Shown piece after piece: positions 47,790 to 58,744 of a stretch of 64,000 nt of DNA. Under the pieces are notes generated by a model, which saw nothing but the letters and a program-made list of their open reading frames with translations, searched no databases and was not told the DNA's origin. The translations under genes and the position numbers were made by a program. The DNA is from Siphonodentalium dalli (Eukaryota; Mollusca; Scaphopoda; Gadilida; Siphonodentaliidae). Positions within the stretch are counted from its first letter, which is position 1, and each line of letters opens with the position of its first letter. The stretch is taken from positions 94,805,343 to 94,869,342 of the forward strand of contig CP136065.1 in assembly GCA_032622095.1 (NCBI GenBank). Direction: 5' to 3'.

Positions 47790-48495
47790 TAGCATGTGAC
47801 CCGACTTCGTCCGGGCCTTGACCATTTTGAAGGTCAAGGTCAGGTCGGGGTAACGATTTGACCCATCCAAAACACTCCCCCGACAAAAGTATCCCTTGGT
47901 ATCAAATTTCGTCGAAATCCGTTAATTTTTTAATTTAATTTGAGTTAATTCTGCCTTTTTAATCAAGAGAAATGATGGTACCCGTCCCGTGATGGTACCC
48001 GTCCCTAAAAGAGGTACGTTTGTGGGTACCCGTTTCAAGGTGAAGATCACCTCGGGCGGAAAATCTTACCCGATGAAAATCTCCCCAGTTCCCTGGAACC
48101 CCTAATATTAGGGGTTCCAAGGAACGGGGGAGATTTTCATCGGGTAAGATAAGTACGAAGACAGAAATAAGAACACGCTCATGTCTGGATACAGACACAC
48201 TCACGTCTGGCCCCAGACATAAGAATCACACTACACGCATACGCTCTTTATCAACGACACTGCGGATACGAACGCTCTTTAACTATCAACGCGATTAATC
48301 CCACAGTGCCAATGACGGTCATTTTGGTGACTGGGAATGGAGAATGAGTGCTCTGACGTTCTCAGAAGCGGTGCGATGACACTCCATCTGCGATTTTACA
48401 CTTAGATAGGAAGTTTGGGCCCAATCCGTCCGGCAGTTTTCCCGACCATAGCTAACAGACAAACAAACAAACAGAAGTCCCAAAATATATATTAG
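47790..48495 (+). mobile_element. TTCGTCCGGGC-head repeat interrupted by a foldback
   Basis: The head ACTAGCATGTGACCCGACTTCG is recognisable, with internal GGTCAAGGTCAGGTCGGGG and TTTGACCCATCCAAAACAC, and a tail ACAGACAAACAAACAAACAG before CCAAAATATATATTAGA. The central stretch 47955-48415 is foreign and contains an 88-bp palindrome (48063-48150). Confidence 0.6.
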
Positions 48496-48499
48496 ATGA

Positions 48500-48717
48500 A
48501 TAGATTATCCACACCAATGGAATGTTCATTTGAGGGCTATTGAAAAAACAAGCAGACTGAATAAAACATAATACAAGTGCAGAAGGGGTTCTATTTATTG
48601 GAGAGAAATGTTCAGATAATAAGTTCTACAAATGACATATGGTCGTTTGTTGAAGTTATTACCGGAACATTTCCAAAGAGAACTACTCGTCAATGACTAT
48701 TAAGAATAGAAAGCGTT
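48500..48717 (-). mobile_element. CCCTTTCTA-family element, degraded
   Basis: Motifs CCAATGGAATGTTCATTTG, ACAAGTGCAGAAGGGG, AGATAATAAGTTCTACA, ACTACTCGTCAATGAC and AGAATAGAAAGCGTTAG are present in family order. It directly abuts the TTCGTCCGGGC-family repeat ending at 48495. Confidence 0.55.
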
Positions 48718-49796
48718 AGTCTATTGACTAGTGTGTATTCCATTGATTGATTTGTTGACATCTACACGATATGGAACATCGTCTTCGTTTAAACCGTTAT
48801 ATTTCCATGGCACTGTATCACGTGATAGCCAAGTTCCGGAAATTAAAACCCCCAGAAATGTCCGTATGTTGTATATAGGAGATTATAGGCCCCAGAAAGT
48901 GTCCATAAGAGTCTCGTTCTGGAAATATTACCCCCATACATTTTCCATCTCATGCAGTAGTCTAGATCGTTCCGGAAATTACAACCCCCCCCAGAAATTT
49001 TCCGTATCATATTGAAGCTTCGTTCGAAAATTACAAACCCACAGAAATTCTGAATATCATCATATGGAGGGGGGGGGGGGGCTCGTTCCGGAATATCGAT
49101 TTACTTGTTGGTTATGGTATAAAGTATGCATGATGTCAAAGTTAAGTGTTATATATCATAACTGGTTTTAGTTGAAGTGTTACTGGGAAAGAAAAGTGAG
49201 GTCGGGTCAATAGATAAATTCACTACTCTGTGTCAGTTCACGCGCAGTACGGGTTTTTACTTCCCTCAGCCAGCCATAACCCATCCGGCATTTGCCTTCT
49301 GGGATATGACTGGCTTCGGGCTGACTACAACCCATACTATATGTGAGCAAACACGTGGTAGCTAATAAGTTCAGGTTAAAGGATACTTGTTCATGTGACA
49401 TTTTATATTAGTATAAACATTATTTTTTTGTGATTGATCAAATTACGATGGGATTTTAGATACAGTATTGTTGCATTCGTGTTGTTTATGTACGGCGGAT
49501 GGTGCGGTTATACCCCGGGGCTAATGAATATGCGTATCTAAAATAGAGTTGAGAAAAGTTATGTCATATGAAACATTAGTCGCTAACCCAGTTTCTAGTG
49601 ACACATTGGTTGATTACTGGCGGCCTGAAGCATAAAATTATTATCTTTATGGATGTCGTTATACACTAACCTTACTTCTGATATAAGACCAACCTAAACC
49701 TTTATACTATACTGTCATGCAATGTTTCGATCTGTGTATGGGGGTCGATATGGGAGATATATAGCTACATGTATCATATTGTTTTATTAACTCCAT

Positions 49797-50172
49797 GTTA
49801 TTATTATATTGCCTTGGTGGATTCAGGTAACTCACCTTTTATTATATTGCCTTGGTGAATTCAGGTAACTCATCTGTTATTATTGTATTGCCTTGAATGA
49901 TTCAGGTAATTAACCTGTTATTATTATATTGTCTTCGAAGATTCAGGTAACTCACCTGTTATTATTGTATTGCCTTGAATGATTCACGTAACTCACATGT
50001 TATTATTGTACTGCATGTCTTGAATGATTCAGGTAATTCACCTGTTATTATTTTATTGTCTTGGGATTCAGGTAACTCACCTGTTATTATTGTATTGCCT
50101 TGAATGATTCACGTAACTCGCATGTTAGCATTGTATTGTCTTGGATGATTCAGGTAACTCACCGGTTATTAT
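49797..50172. repeat. 41-bp tandem array
   Basis: About nine diverged units of 41 bp, core ATTGCCTTGAATGATTCAGG followed by TAACTCACCTGTTATTATT. A sense-strand CAGGTAA in most units resembles a splice donor. No open frame is involved. Confidence 0.85.
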
Positions 50173-50669
50173 TAAACTGAAACGTATATACCAGACAACA
50201 GAAAAACCATCCATCCGTTTTACGTTGAACACGAGTACAAACGATCATAATTGAATTGATAACGCTCTTTATTATCAGGAATTTGAGAAATGAAAGCATG
50301 GACGCTCATTATCAGAAACGATTATTGGAATTTTTACTAGCCTAACAAAATCCAAAACATGATGTGAAGATAATATATAATAACTCTGATGGATATGACT
50401 AGTGTTGTTATTGTTGATGTTAATGTTAACAATGATGATTATTACTTAATCATTTTATTTTGATCTTTGACCATGGATTCACAGTTCATGGAAAGCGGCA
50501 GAGGACAGGGATCCGGCCCTCTGATGGTGATAGTTCCTGAACATTATCGTTGGCGGACCGGGTTTGTGCCATCGGTGGCTTTTTTTGAAGGTGTTTCCAA
50601 GTTAGGACAGATTTTTCGCATATATAAGAGAATGCACTGGCTTACAAGGTTAAGGTAAATATTGTTAGA

Positions 50670-50734
50670 CCAATGTATTCTCTCATATATGCGAGGCTCC
50701 CTATGGGAGTCTCGCATATATAAGAGAATGCATC
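50670..50734. repeat. Palindrome module, class B
   Basis: Read on the minus strand the centre is GAG-A-CTCCC-ATA-GGGAG-C-CTC. Arms match the family. A half module (50617-50640) and a spacer (CTTACAAGGTTAAGG) precede it, as at 20.5 kb. Confidence 0.75.
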
Positions 50735-51204
50735 GACACAGGGTTTTCGCAAAACACCAGGAAGCTCCAGTCATGGAAGGGTTAAAGGAACTCAAGGTCT
50801 TCGAATTGGGTTCAAGACACGTATAATATTTCACAAGTCGCATTTTGACTAATAAACATTTCCCCAGCGAACAACGCCATTTCGCATTAATCTGGATCAT
50901 ACACTTTCTGAAACAGGAGGTCTGAAATCATGGATACATAAGTATCCACTAAAACAGGATGTCCATTTCTGAACAGTACTACCATCTATTTACCACATGC
51001 ATCTGTTCCTGGGATCAATTCAACATGGGGAGGGGATCATCAATAAGTTGAATAACTTGTACTCCAATCCTCTGGTACCATTTCACATTTATAATTTCAT
51101 CAGTCAATGTGCCAATAAATTGCATACAATTATGTATGTCACAACAAATATGTTACTACTAAATGGCAAACTCTATACCATGCAGAGCGCACCAGTCATA
51201 CTTC

Positions 51205-51375
51205 CTTTATGACTCTGTCACAGACTGGGTACTAGTCGGTGGTGTTCTATATTTAGCGCTGGTTTTGACAGCCAAAATGGCTGAACTGATCGCCGCAAAG
51301 TCAAATTTCTTATGTGCTTTGAGAACAATTCCAGCACTTAAAACTTATTGACAGAATTAGAGAGGTAGATTTGTT
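51205..51375 (+). repeat. Repeat shared with 2230-2375 (minus)
   Basis: ACTCTGTCACAGACTGGGTA, TTTAGCGCTGG, CCAAAATGGCTGAACTGATC and TTATGTGCTTTGAGAACAAT match the reverse complement of 2230-2375. The coincident open frames end in similar residues (CALRTIPVLKT / CALRTIPALKT) only because the DNA is repeated. Confidence 0.6.
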
Positions 51376-51459
51376 GACGTTTTTTGCACGCTATTCATAA
51401 CGAGAGGCCGATCACGATCGGCAGATGTTTAACCCATACCTTGGCGATAGCGACTAGCC

Positions 51460-53084
51460 ATAACTGATAATTTGTCAAAGATATGATCACGGGAATTAAT
51501 CCATATATCAGTACCCAACTTGAAATCAAAAGTTCAAATAATTTGTCTTAAGAAAGGGTTAAAGTATTTGGGTTGGGGAGGAGTACATGTAGTTTTAAAT
51601 CTCATAACTCTGTCCCTATTCACACAAGGACCTCTCACTGTGAGATCCAATGGTTTAGTGATTTCGGAGGACATGTTTAGGAGTTTAAGTTAACTCATTG
51701 GAAGCAAAAGTGATAAATACCTATCTTTGCCACTTTTGACATGCCAGATATTCAAAATTTATTATTCACTTCTAAAGAGAAATTATAATTTGTTGACAAG
51801 CCAGACTGTTTAGAACGACATACATGTAGGGGATTCCATCTCATATTTAAATGGTACTTTAATTACCCCCCCTTCCCCCATATTCCCCAGTTATTTGTTT
51901 ATCAAACATGGACAGATATAAGATCAGATCTGACCTGTGTATTAAATAAGATTAAGTGTTTCATAACAGGGGTGTATGGTTTTCAAAAATATATGTAGTT
52001 TATACAATTCAAAAGTATTATCTATATAATGTTATACAGACATAATATGATGGGGATGCTGGCCCCTATGACCACTAAATCGTTCATATAAAAGAAAGTA
52101 AGTTAGCCCTCATTTGAATGGTTTCACACATTACAATGTTTTACAAGTAGCTTGGACACTAAAAGCCCAACCTTCAATGTTAATCTTTTAAGTGCTCTGT
52201 GGCCCCTAAAATTCAATCAACCATGAAAATGTGAACAAATGGGAAAATAAGGTTCCTGGAAATACTAACATCTACCATATTGATTTTCAAAACAAGTCAT
52301 CACTTACAATAGTCATGTATATTTATCTGCCTGTTTCCCATTGCATATATAAATCATATTGGCTATCAGCTGTTGTTTTAATTAATTAATGTCTGAAGGG
52401 TTAATATATTTTTCAAAAATCAATTAATCAGTCAATACCAAAATTGATAGAAGTGAATAGTGTGCAAAGATACCCAATAGATATTAAGAGATATGAGGAA
52501 GAGTCCATGTACATTATAGCATGTGTCTATGGAAACCTTGGAAAGGGTTAATTATTTTTGAAGCAAATTAATGGAATTTAGAAGACACTTATATAGGGTG
52601 GGGGGGGCCTTATCTCACCCTGTAGTGAAATTTCAAGAATAGGAGAAACACCAGTCTTATGCTGCCATTAATCAATTTGACAGTTAGAATAAACAAACAG
52701 CCAGCCACCAGTGTTGTTTATCTTGACCCACCATAGCTCTGTATCATATGTCATCACTCATTTCATAACAGATTTCACTTGGAATGACAACATCTATAAA
52801 ATGTCCTCTCATATAATCTGGATGTTGGATGATCACATGGTAATTTATTGATATCATTATATTACATGAAACTATTGCAATAAAATCTTCATATTTTCAA
52901 AACAGGATATCACACCTAATTAATCGTATAAAACTAAAATAAATAAAAGTGTCAATTTTTTTTTTATTATTTAATTTTTTTTTTTATTGTTTATATTAAA
53001 GTTCAAACAAAATTGAATATTTGTATATGCTAAATTTACTAAGGATCTAAATAAAAAAAAAATCGATTTAAAAAAAAAAAAAAT
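51460..53084. other. Intergenic, no gene seen
   Basis: A/T-rich sequence with poly-T and poly-A tracts near 52960-53080 that precede the GACA-tailed repeat. No coding or element termini were recognised. Confidence 0.5.
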
Positions 53085-53488
53085 CTCAAAAAGGGTCATA
53101 ACTCCTTTAAAATTAATTGGGTCAAACCTATATTCGAACTCGATCTGTATTTTGGGCTGTGAAACTCACATACCAAATTTGGTTCAAATCAGATAAAAAA
53201 TGTTTGAGTTATGGCAGAATGCGTGAATTCTAAGTTGAAAAAGGGCCATAACTCTGTAACAAAAACTCGGATCAAACCCAAATTCGAACTCGATCTGTAT
53301 TTTGGGCTAAGAAACCCATATACAAAATTTGGTTCCGATCGGATAGAAAATGTTTGAGTTATCGCATTACTCGTAAAGTGTCTACGGACAGACAGACAGA
53401 CGGACAGACAGACAGACAGACAGACGGACGAACGACGAGTGGTCAATCCGGGCAACGACACTATGTTTACCATACTATGGTATGGGTA
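53085..53488 (+). repeat. AAAGGGCCATAACTC repeat with GACA/GACG tail
   Basis: It has two units of AAGGGxCATAACTCxxTxA, GAACTCGATCTGTATTTTGG and TAGAAAATGTTTGAGTTAT, then a (GACA/GACG)n tail (53390-53432) and the terminal palindrome TTTACCATAC-TATGGTATGG. Related copies lie at 54095-54553, 24370-24620 and, more diverged, 38000-38745. No coding sequence; transposon class unknown. Confidence 0.65.
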
Positions 53489-53489
53489 A

Positions 53490-53690
53490 ACATAACGAGA
53501 GGCCGATCACGATCGGCAGATGTTTAACCCATCCCTTGGCGATAGTAAATTGTTATAATCAGAATCATAATCTTTTAATGTTGAATTATAGAGTATACTG
53601 TTATGATCTAAAGTAGTATATGGCAAATGTACATAATAACCAGTAATAACACAAATTATTGGAATGTATGAGTCAATATAGAAGGGTTAA
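53490..53690 (+). repeat. GAGAGGCCGATCACGATCG repeat, second copy
   Basis: Same blocks as 23524-23694 in the same order. It immediately follows the GACA-tailed repeat ending at 53488. Confidence 0.65.
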
Positions 53691-54094
53691 TATAACATCT
53701 AAACTCTAGAGCCTGTCACCACTATCATAGTGTAAGCAGTTCTATTCATGTTGTTGCAAATTGCCATGTGAGATATCAAAATAATATAATTATTTATTTA
53801 ATGGGTAAAAGGGGTTAAATCACCTATCTCTGCCCTGTTTGATCCAATGTAGTCCCATCATCCAAGGACTTAGAGAGCTCCATTGGTCTAGTTAAATAAA
53901 TTCACATCAAGTTGTGGTTAATAAGATAGCTAAATCAATTTATCCAATAATTCACTAATTTGTGTCTCTTATACAGAGGGAACATATGAGGGCTATAAAT
54001 AACTCTCAATAAACCATGTCTTTTTATCTCTCTCACAGAGAAGCTGTGAGGCTGAGGTATTCATTAATTGTAAGTTACTTGGGTTATAATTGGA

Positions 54095-54553
54095 TAATTC
54101 TTAGTTGAAAAAGGGCCATATCTCTGGTATAACAAATTGGATCTAACCCATATTCAAACTCGTTCTGTATTTTGAGTTGAGAAACTCATATATCAAATTT
54201 GGCTCCTATCAGATGAAAAATGGTTGCTTTATCGAAGTATGTGTGAACTATATGTCAAAGGACCATAACTCCATTAAAAAACATCCGATCAAACCCATAT
54301 TCGAACTCAATCAGTATGTTGGTCTGAGAACCTCATATACCATATTTGGTTACAATCAGATAAAAAATGTTTGAGTTATGGCAGAATTCATGAATTCTAA
54401 GTCAAAAAAGGGCCATAACTCTGTAAAAAAAAGTAAAGTGTCTACGGACGGACAGACGGACGGACGGACAGACGGACGGGCGGACGGACGAACGACGAGT
54501 GGTCAATCCGGACAACGACACTATGTTTACCATACATGGAATGGGTAAACATA
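54095..54553 (+). repeat. AAAGGGCCATAACTC repeat with GACG tail
   Basis: Three internal units and a (GACG/GACA)n tail at about 54447-54496, then GGTCAATCCGGACAACGAC and the TTTACCATAC...TGGGTAAACA end shared with 53085-53488. Confidence 0.65.
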
Positions 54554-55060
54554 AAAATGGCAGCAGGTTAGAATCATTGTATTTGACCGATGTTTGGTTT
54601 AATAATATTTATTCCCAATAATAATTGTTACAATGTGATATATTGGTAATTCATGTTACCATGTTCCCTGTGTATGGGAGTGGATTCGGCTGTAAGCCTA
54701 TATGGCTTATATATGCCGTCTCCACAAGTGACCTTATCATCGGTGGACAAAATATAAAATGGTGCGACAAAGCAAGCAATATTGTGCTTGCATTACTCGA
54801 GTCGCGTCCCGTCGTGGAGTTGTCGGTGACGGGTAATGAATTGGTATATTCATGTACTAAATGTTTACACCATGTCTAATATATTATAGTATGGGTTTCA
54901 TAGAATGGGTTCGTAAGAGCAATACAGACACAAGCATATATATATACAACATGTGTGTGTCACCTGTCGTGTCGGTCATCAGCTATTTCAATATTTCCTT
55001 ATATTAGATATTTACTTAATGTAATTATTATTGGACAGTGCCATATAATCTGTATATATG

Positions 55061-55642
55061 TTAGCTCGAAAAGCGTTCTGTCATGATTATGAATTTCTGG
55101 ACTGTTTTAAATGTAGAAATATTTTCGCTCAGACTATTTGAAATCGTGCCGTTCAGTGCGCTCTCAATGGTTGTTCTCTCCAAACTACCAGAAAGACATT
55201 TGTTTCTTTGTCTACTGTATAATGGGCAGTGGAATAAGAAATGATTCGCCGTTTCATCACTTCCACACACATAATGAGGACTTGATCTGAGAAAATTTTC
55301 ACACAGGTCTTTATTAAGAAAACTACAACCAAGTCGCAATCTGCAGTGATGTATTTGCGCTGGGCGTGAGTAATAGTAATAGTGGTAAATATAAGGTTCT
55401 CTGCGGTTATTATCCGTGCTTCCTATTGCCGACTTAAAGTCACACAATGTTTCACACTTCCGCACATTGTCTGGGAGTGTGTTCCACATCTCAACGGCTG
55501 AGGGAAGAAAGGACTTTTCGTATGACGCACTATCACGAGAAGGGTTAGTTAGGTGACCGATGTTTGCCATGCACGTTGTCGTCCATGTGCGTTTATAGAC
55601 TTTTGTGTTGATAAAATAATCTGAGAACCAATTGACACCGTT
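55061..55642 (-). pseudogene. LINE reverse-transcriptase C-terminal remnant (family 1)
   Basis: The open frame runs from just after an in-frame TAA (55643-55645) to a natural stop at the low-coordinate end, about 193 residues. It carries the C-terminal region typical of a non-LTR retrotransposon ORF2. A segment TWTTTCMANIGHLTNPSRDS leads into SYEKSFLPSAVEMWNTLPDN and ends FKSAI. A terminal block follows with HHCRLRLGCSFLN and the CCHC-like motif YVCGSDETANHFLFHCPLY. In related elements the zinc-knuckle-like motif usually begins C-x-C; here the first Cys is replaced (PHYVCG), a sign of decay. Reverse transcriptase and endonuclease are absent, so this is a 5'-truncated copy. The first ATG of the long frame (55570) is internal and not a true start. 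Only the LINE assignment is firm; the clade is not resolved. Confidence 0.82.
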
Positions 55643-55771
55643 TTACAATATAGCTCTTTGGTTCTAGTGCATGGGACTCTCCAACTTAAGGTATGGAATT
55701 ACACAATTGTTTGTTCCATATTTTATGTGCTTGATAGAGGACAACACGTGGCTCTGTTCGATTAGTAAATA

Positions 55772-55986
55772 CAGTAACGCTCTAAGTAATCGACTTCTTA
55801 ACCACAGCATAATTATGGGTAACTTTTCAGGATTTAGTCGGAAATATGGCTTGTTGCCATTCATCGGAAAGCTATATCCCCGAGAGCTTTCCGATGAATG
55901 GCAACAAGCCATATTTCCGACTAAATCCTGAAAAGTTACCCATAATTTTGATGTGGTTAAGAAGTCGATTACTTAGAGCATTACTG
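55772..55986. mobile_element. Palindromic Tc1/mariner-type foldback, copy 1
   Basis: The 215-bp near-perfect palindrome begins CAGTAACGCTC and ends GAGCATTACTG, flanked by TA at 55770-55771 and 55987-55988. A TA target and CAGT terminus fit Tc1/mariner. Arms of about 100 bp meet at a short centre (about 55871-55881). Both strands give similar short open frames only because the sequence is palindromic. Confidence 0.8.
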
Positions 55987-56232
55987 TATTATAATATCGC
56001 AGAAGTCAACAAAATGTGGGTCAAATGTCGGCAGTAGCAGCGGTTTTATCGAATCATCAAGGGATATACACCCTGCATGGAGTTTGACTAAGTGGGTTCA
56101 AGCGACATAATTAAAAAGTCTGTACAATAACTATCATCAACAAGTACATGAAATATAGATATAATTTGTTCTTATTTTCATGATTAATAACTCTCCTATA
56201 ATAAGATTTCGCATGTCAATCCCATTGTTATG

Positions 56233-56481
56233 CCTTGAAATAGTGTGTCTGTCATTTGCAGAATGAGGTCCCCAGAGGGTGGATTTAGTGATGCTTCCCC
56301 GCATAGCGGGCTAGCATCACCAAATTCACCCTCTTGGAACCTCATTCTGCTGAATTGTAAGCATAATGAGGTCCCCAGAGGGTGAATTTGGTGATGATAG
56401 CCCGCTATGCGGGTAGCATCACTAAATTCACCCTCTGGGGACCTCATTCTGCAAATGACAGACATACTATTTCAAGGCTTG
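56233..56481. mobile_element. Double-hairpin foldback with 12-bp direct repeat
   Basis: An outer inverted repeat (CCTTGAAATAG at the left, CTATTTCAAGG at the right, continuing through GTCATTTGCAGAATGAGGTC) encloses two inner palindromes, each centred on a GCGGG/CCCGC-type loop (about 56310 and 56406). The 12-mer CCCATTGTTATG flanks it at 56221-56232 and 56482-56493. The direct-repeat length suits a Mutator-like duplication only loosely; the class is unresolved. Confidence 0.7.
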
Positions 56482-56802
56482 CCCATTGTTATGTAAACAG
56501 TGGAGTTACCGATACAAATTAAATTCGTCCAACAAGATACCAACGTTTAATAAAAACTCAGACCTAAATATTTGAACTTAGTACACGATTAACGATATTT
56601 GTTGATATATCACTGTAACAGTTATGTTCACATATAACAATGGTTTCAACAGACGAAATTTCATTATTTGAGAACTCTCAATAATTAATACTTGTAAAAG
56701 AACAAAGTTTATCGATTTCTCCTTGTTCTTCTTAGTGGTGATGTTTGTTATAGAATTAATTTTGTTTTGCACATTTACCAACTGCGGGTGTCTTGGTTGC
56801 CT

Positions 56803-56890
56803 TTAACACTTTCTCTACTAAATACGCACTAACTCGCAGTTCCCTTAGGAAATGTTCAGAAAACAAGTTCAACAAATGGTCAGATAGGCC
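56803..56890 (+). mobile_element. CCCTTTCTA-family element, left end only
   Basis: CACTTTCTCTACTAAATACG, CAGTTCCCTTAGGAAATG and AACAAGTTCAACAAATGG give the family left end. The rest is absent. Confidence 0.5.
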
Positions 56891-57149
56891 GTTTGGTGTC
56901 CACATTGTAATTTGTGACTGCAACCCCCTCCTTGAACCAAATCAAACAAAAGTTTGCGTAATTTTTATTGAAGAATAAATCAGAATGAGGAATGCCATAA
57001 ACAACATGGTCAACCCGGAAGTCAAAGATCACCTGGCACTATTTCCTGTTATTAACCGAACGTTTAATATTACCATTTATAGAATGTGTTTATTGAATAG
57101 AATAAGGGTAGGATCATGTAATACATATATGCATGTGTATAGTAGAATA

Positions 57150-57239
57150 TTAATTTATTATTATGTGGGATGTCTCAACTCAACTCTTGACATAGGTGGT
57201 ATTGTGGAGATGGGTAGTCCGTATGATTTGTTAGCGTAA
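57150..57239 (+). pseudogene. Possible ABC-transporter C-terminal fragment
   Basis: The frame ends STLDIGGIVEMGSPYDLLA then a stop. This resembles the extreme C-terminus of ABC-transporter nucleotide-binding domains, where a LDxGxIVExGSPxxLL segment follows the H-loop. An AG at 57194-57195 could be an acceptor for a very short terminal exon. No Walker A, signature or Walker B motif was found nearby, so chance or a tiny relic is equally possible. Confidence 0.2.
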
Positions 57240-57929
57240 TTTAATTTGTACCCCCTCAATGGGCTTTGATTTTACCTTTCCTCATATGCCTGGATGGTAT
57301 AACTCGTGTATATCGTTAGACAGTCTGAACATTTAACTAGCGAATCAATTTTTGACTTTTTTTTAATAACAACACACGACTACTTTTGAAAAATAATTAT
57401 AAAATTAAAATATAAAAATACATGTACACCAACATTTTAATGAAAAAAATTCCAAGCCGATACCATAGAGATAAATATATTTTAATTCAAATATCATGCA
57501 CATCAAGTCACAAGTGGAAACATTTGTAACTCGGTAACTTTTAATTTTGTTCCGGATATTTCCATGGAAATCCCCATTCAAAATTAGCCACTTTGTGCTA
57601 GTGGATTAAGAAGACTTGAGATTATTCACAATGAGAAGAGTTTTCTTGGCGTTTTGAATTGGGGGGAAAACGCCATACCATTTCCGATTAAGAACGGATC
57701 CCATTCCCGCCCCTGCCGTTGCCTGAAACAAATCCCTGGCCTAACCTGACCTCCCTGATGTGGTGACACGACACGATATGGTCTGTGTGGGCTGAAACCA
57801 GAGGCGATCATATTCAAGTAGATCAAGTTCATCCTTGTCAAAAATAGTTCGTACCCCGAGGCATTGTTTGTAATCCAACTTGAGGACATTCGGTTACTCG
57901 GCCATGATTATGGTTATCAACATACTGTA

Positions 57930-58142
57930 CAGTAATGCCCAAAAAGTAATTGACCACTTAACCACAGCAGAATTATGGATAATTTTTCAGGATTTAGTCG
58001 GAAATATGGCTTGTTGCCATTCATCGGAAAGCTCTCCGAGAGCTTTCCGATGAATGGCAACAAGCCATATATCCGACTAAATCCTGAAAAATTACCCATA
58101 ATTATGCTGTGGTTAAGTGGTCAATTACTTTGGGCATTACTG
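57930..58142. mobile_element. Palindromic Tc1/mariner-type foldback, copy 2
   Basis: The 213-bp palindrome begins CAGTAATGCCC and ends GGGCATTACTG, flanked by TA at 57928-57929 and 58143-58144. It shares its core (GGATTTAGTCGGAAATATGG, GCCATTCATCGGAAAGCTC) with copy 1. The outer arm segments next to the termini differ between the two copies but remain self-complementary. Confidence 0.8.
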
Positions 58143-58379
58143 TAAGTTATATTGTGCTATGCTTATTAGTATGTTGGGATGTTGTCTCGTGTTCCCATAT
58201 GTGCATGTAGTTGGTCTAGGATAAGGTTTGATGCCAAATACACTGCGGTGTTTTAGGGGATGAATTTCATTTTATATTAGTCTGCCAATCAACTGAGATA
58301 TAAATTTGAAACCATATTCCTACAGAAGACCGAATATGTTGAAACTGGCTGAATTGTTTTACCGCGGTAATAGACGAAC

Positions 58380-58719
58380 ACTGGTAAACATCGCGTTATA
58401 TATATCCAGAAAGCCCAAACTATAACGTCTAACTCCCGAGGCTCATAATTCATTACACCCACCATTATATGTTATTGATCTGAACCTCCACTTCATACTA
58501 ACGACACATTTAATGACTATCTTTTTTTCATACTCCTATCCAAGTTATATATACATACATGTACTATCTGTTCAAATACTCTGTATTTATATTTCTAAAT
58601 GTACATCATGCTCGCTTGTGCCATGCATTATCCTATATAGATTATTTGAATTGTAACTAATTTTCTCACTTTGTATATATGTCACTATTCGACGATGTGT
58701 TATCCATTAAATTGAATTG
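58380..58719 (+). mobile_element. LINE family-2 3' end, second copy
   Basis: Alignment by eye to the 60.6-60.97 kb copy shows a shared segment: an AAAGCCCAAAC-like run, then CTCCCGAGGCTCA (CTCCTGAGGCTCA in the other copy), with diverged sequence and an ATTAAATTGAATTG end. Little coding sequence remains. It lies in the same orientation about 2.2 kb from the better copy and next to a Tc1/mariner-type foldback. Confidence 0.5.
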
Positions 58720-58744
58720 TGTTAAATTTTTCCCGAGGGAGCGA

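Noticed and set aside
55671-56037. Overlapping similar frames on both strands as a gene pair
   Set aside because: They are the two strands of the palindromic foldback at 55772-55986.
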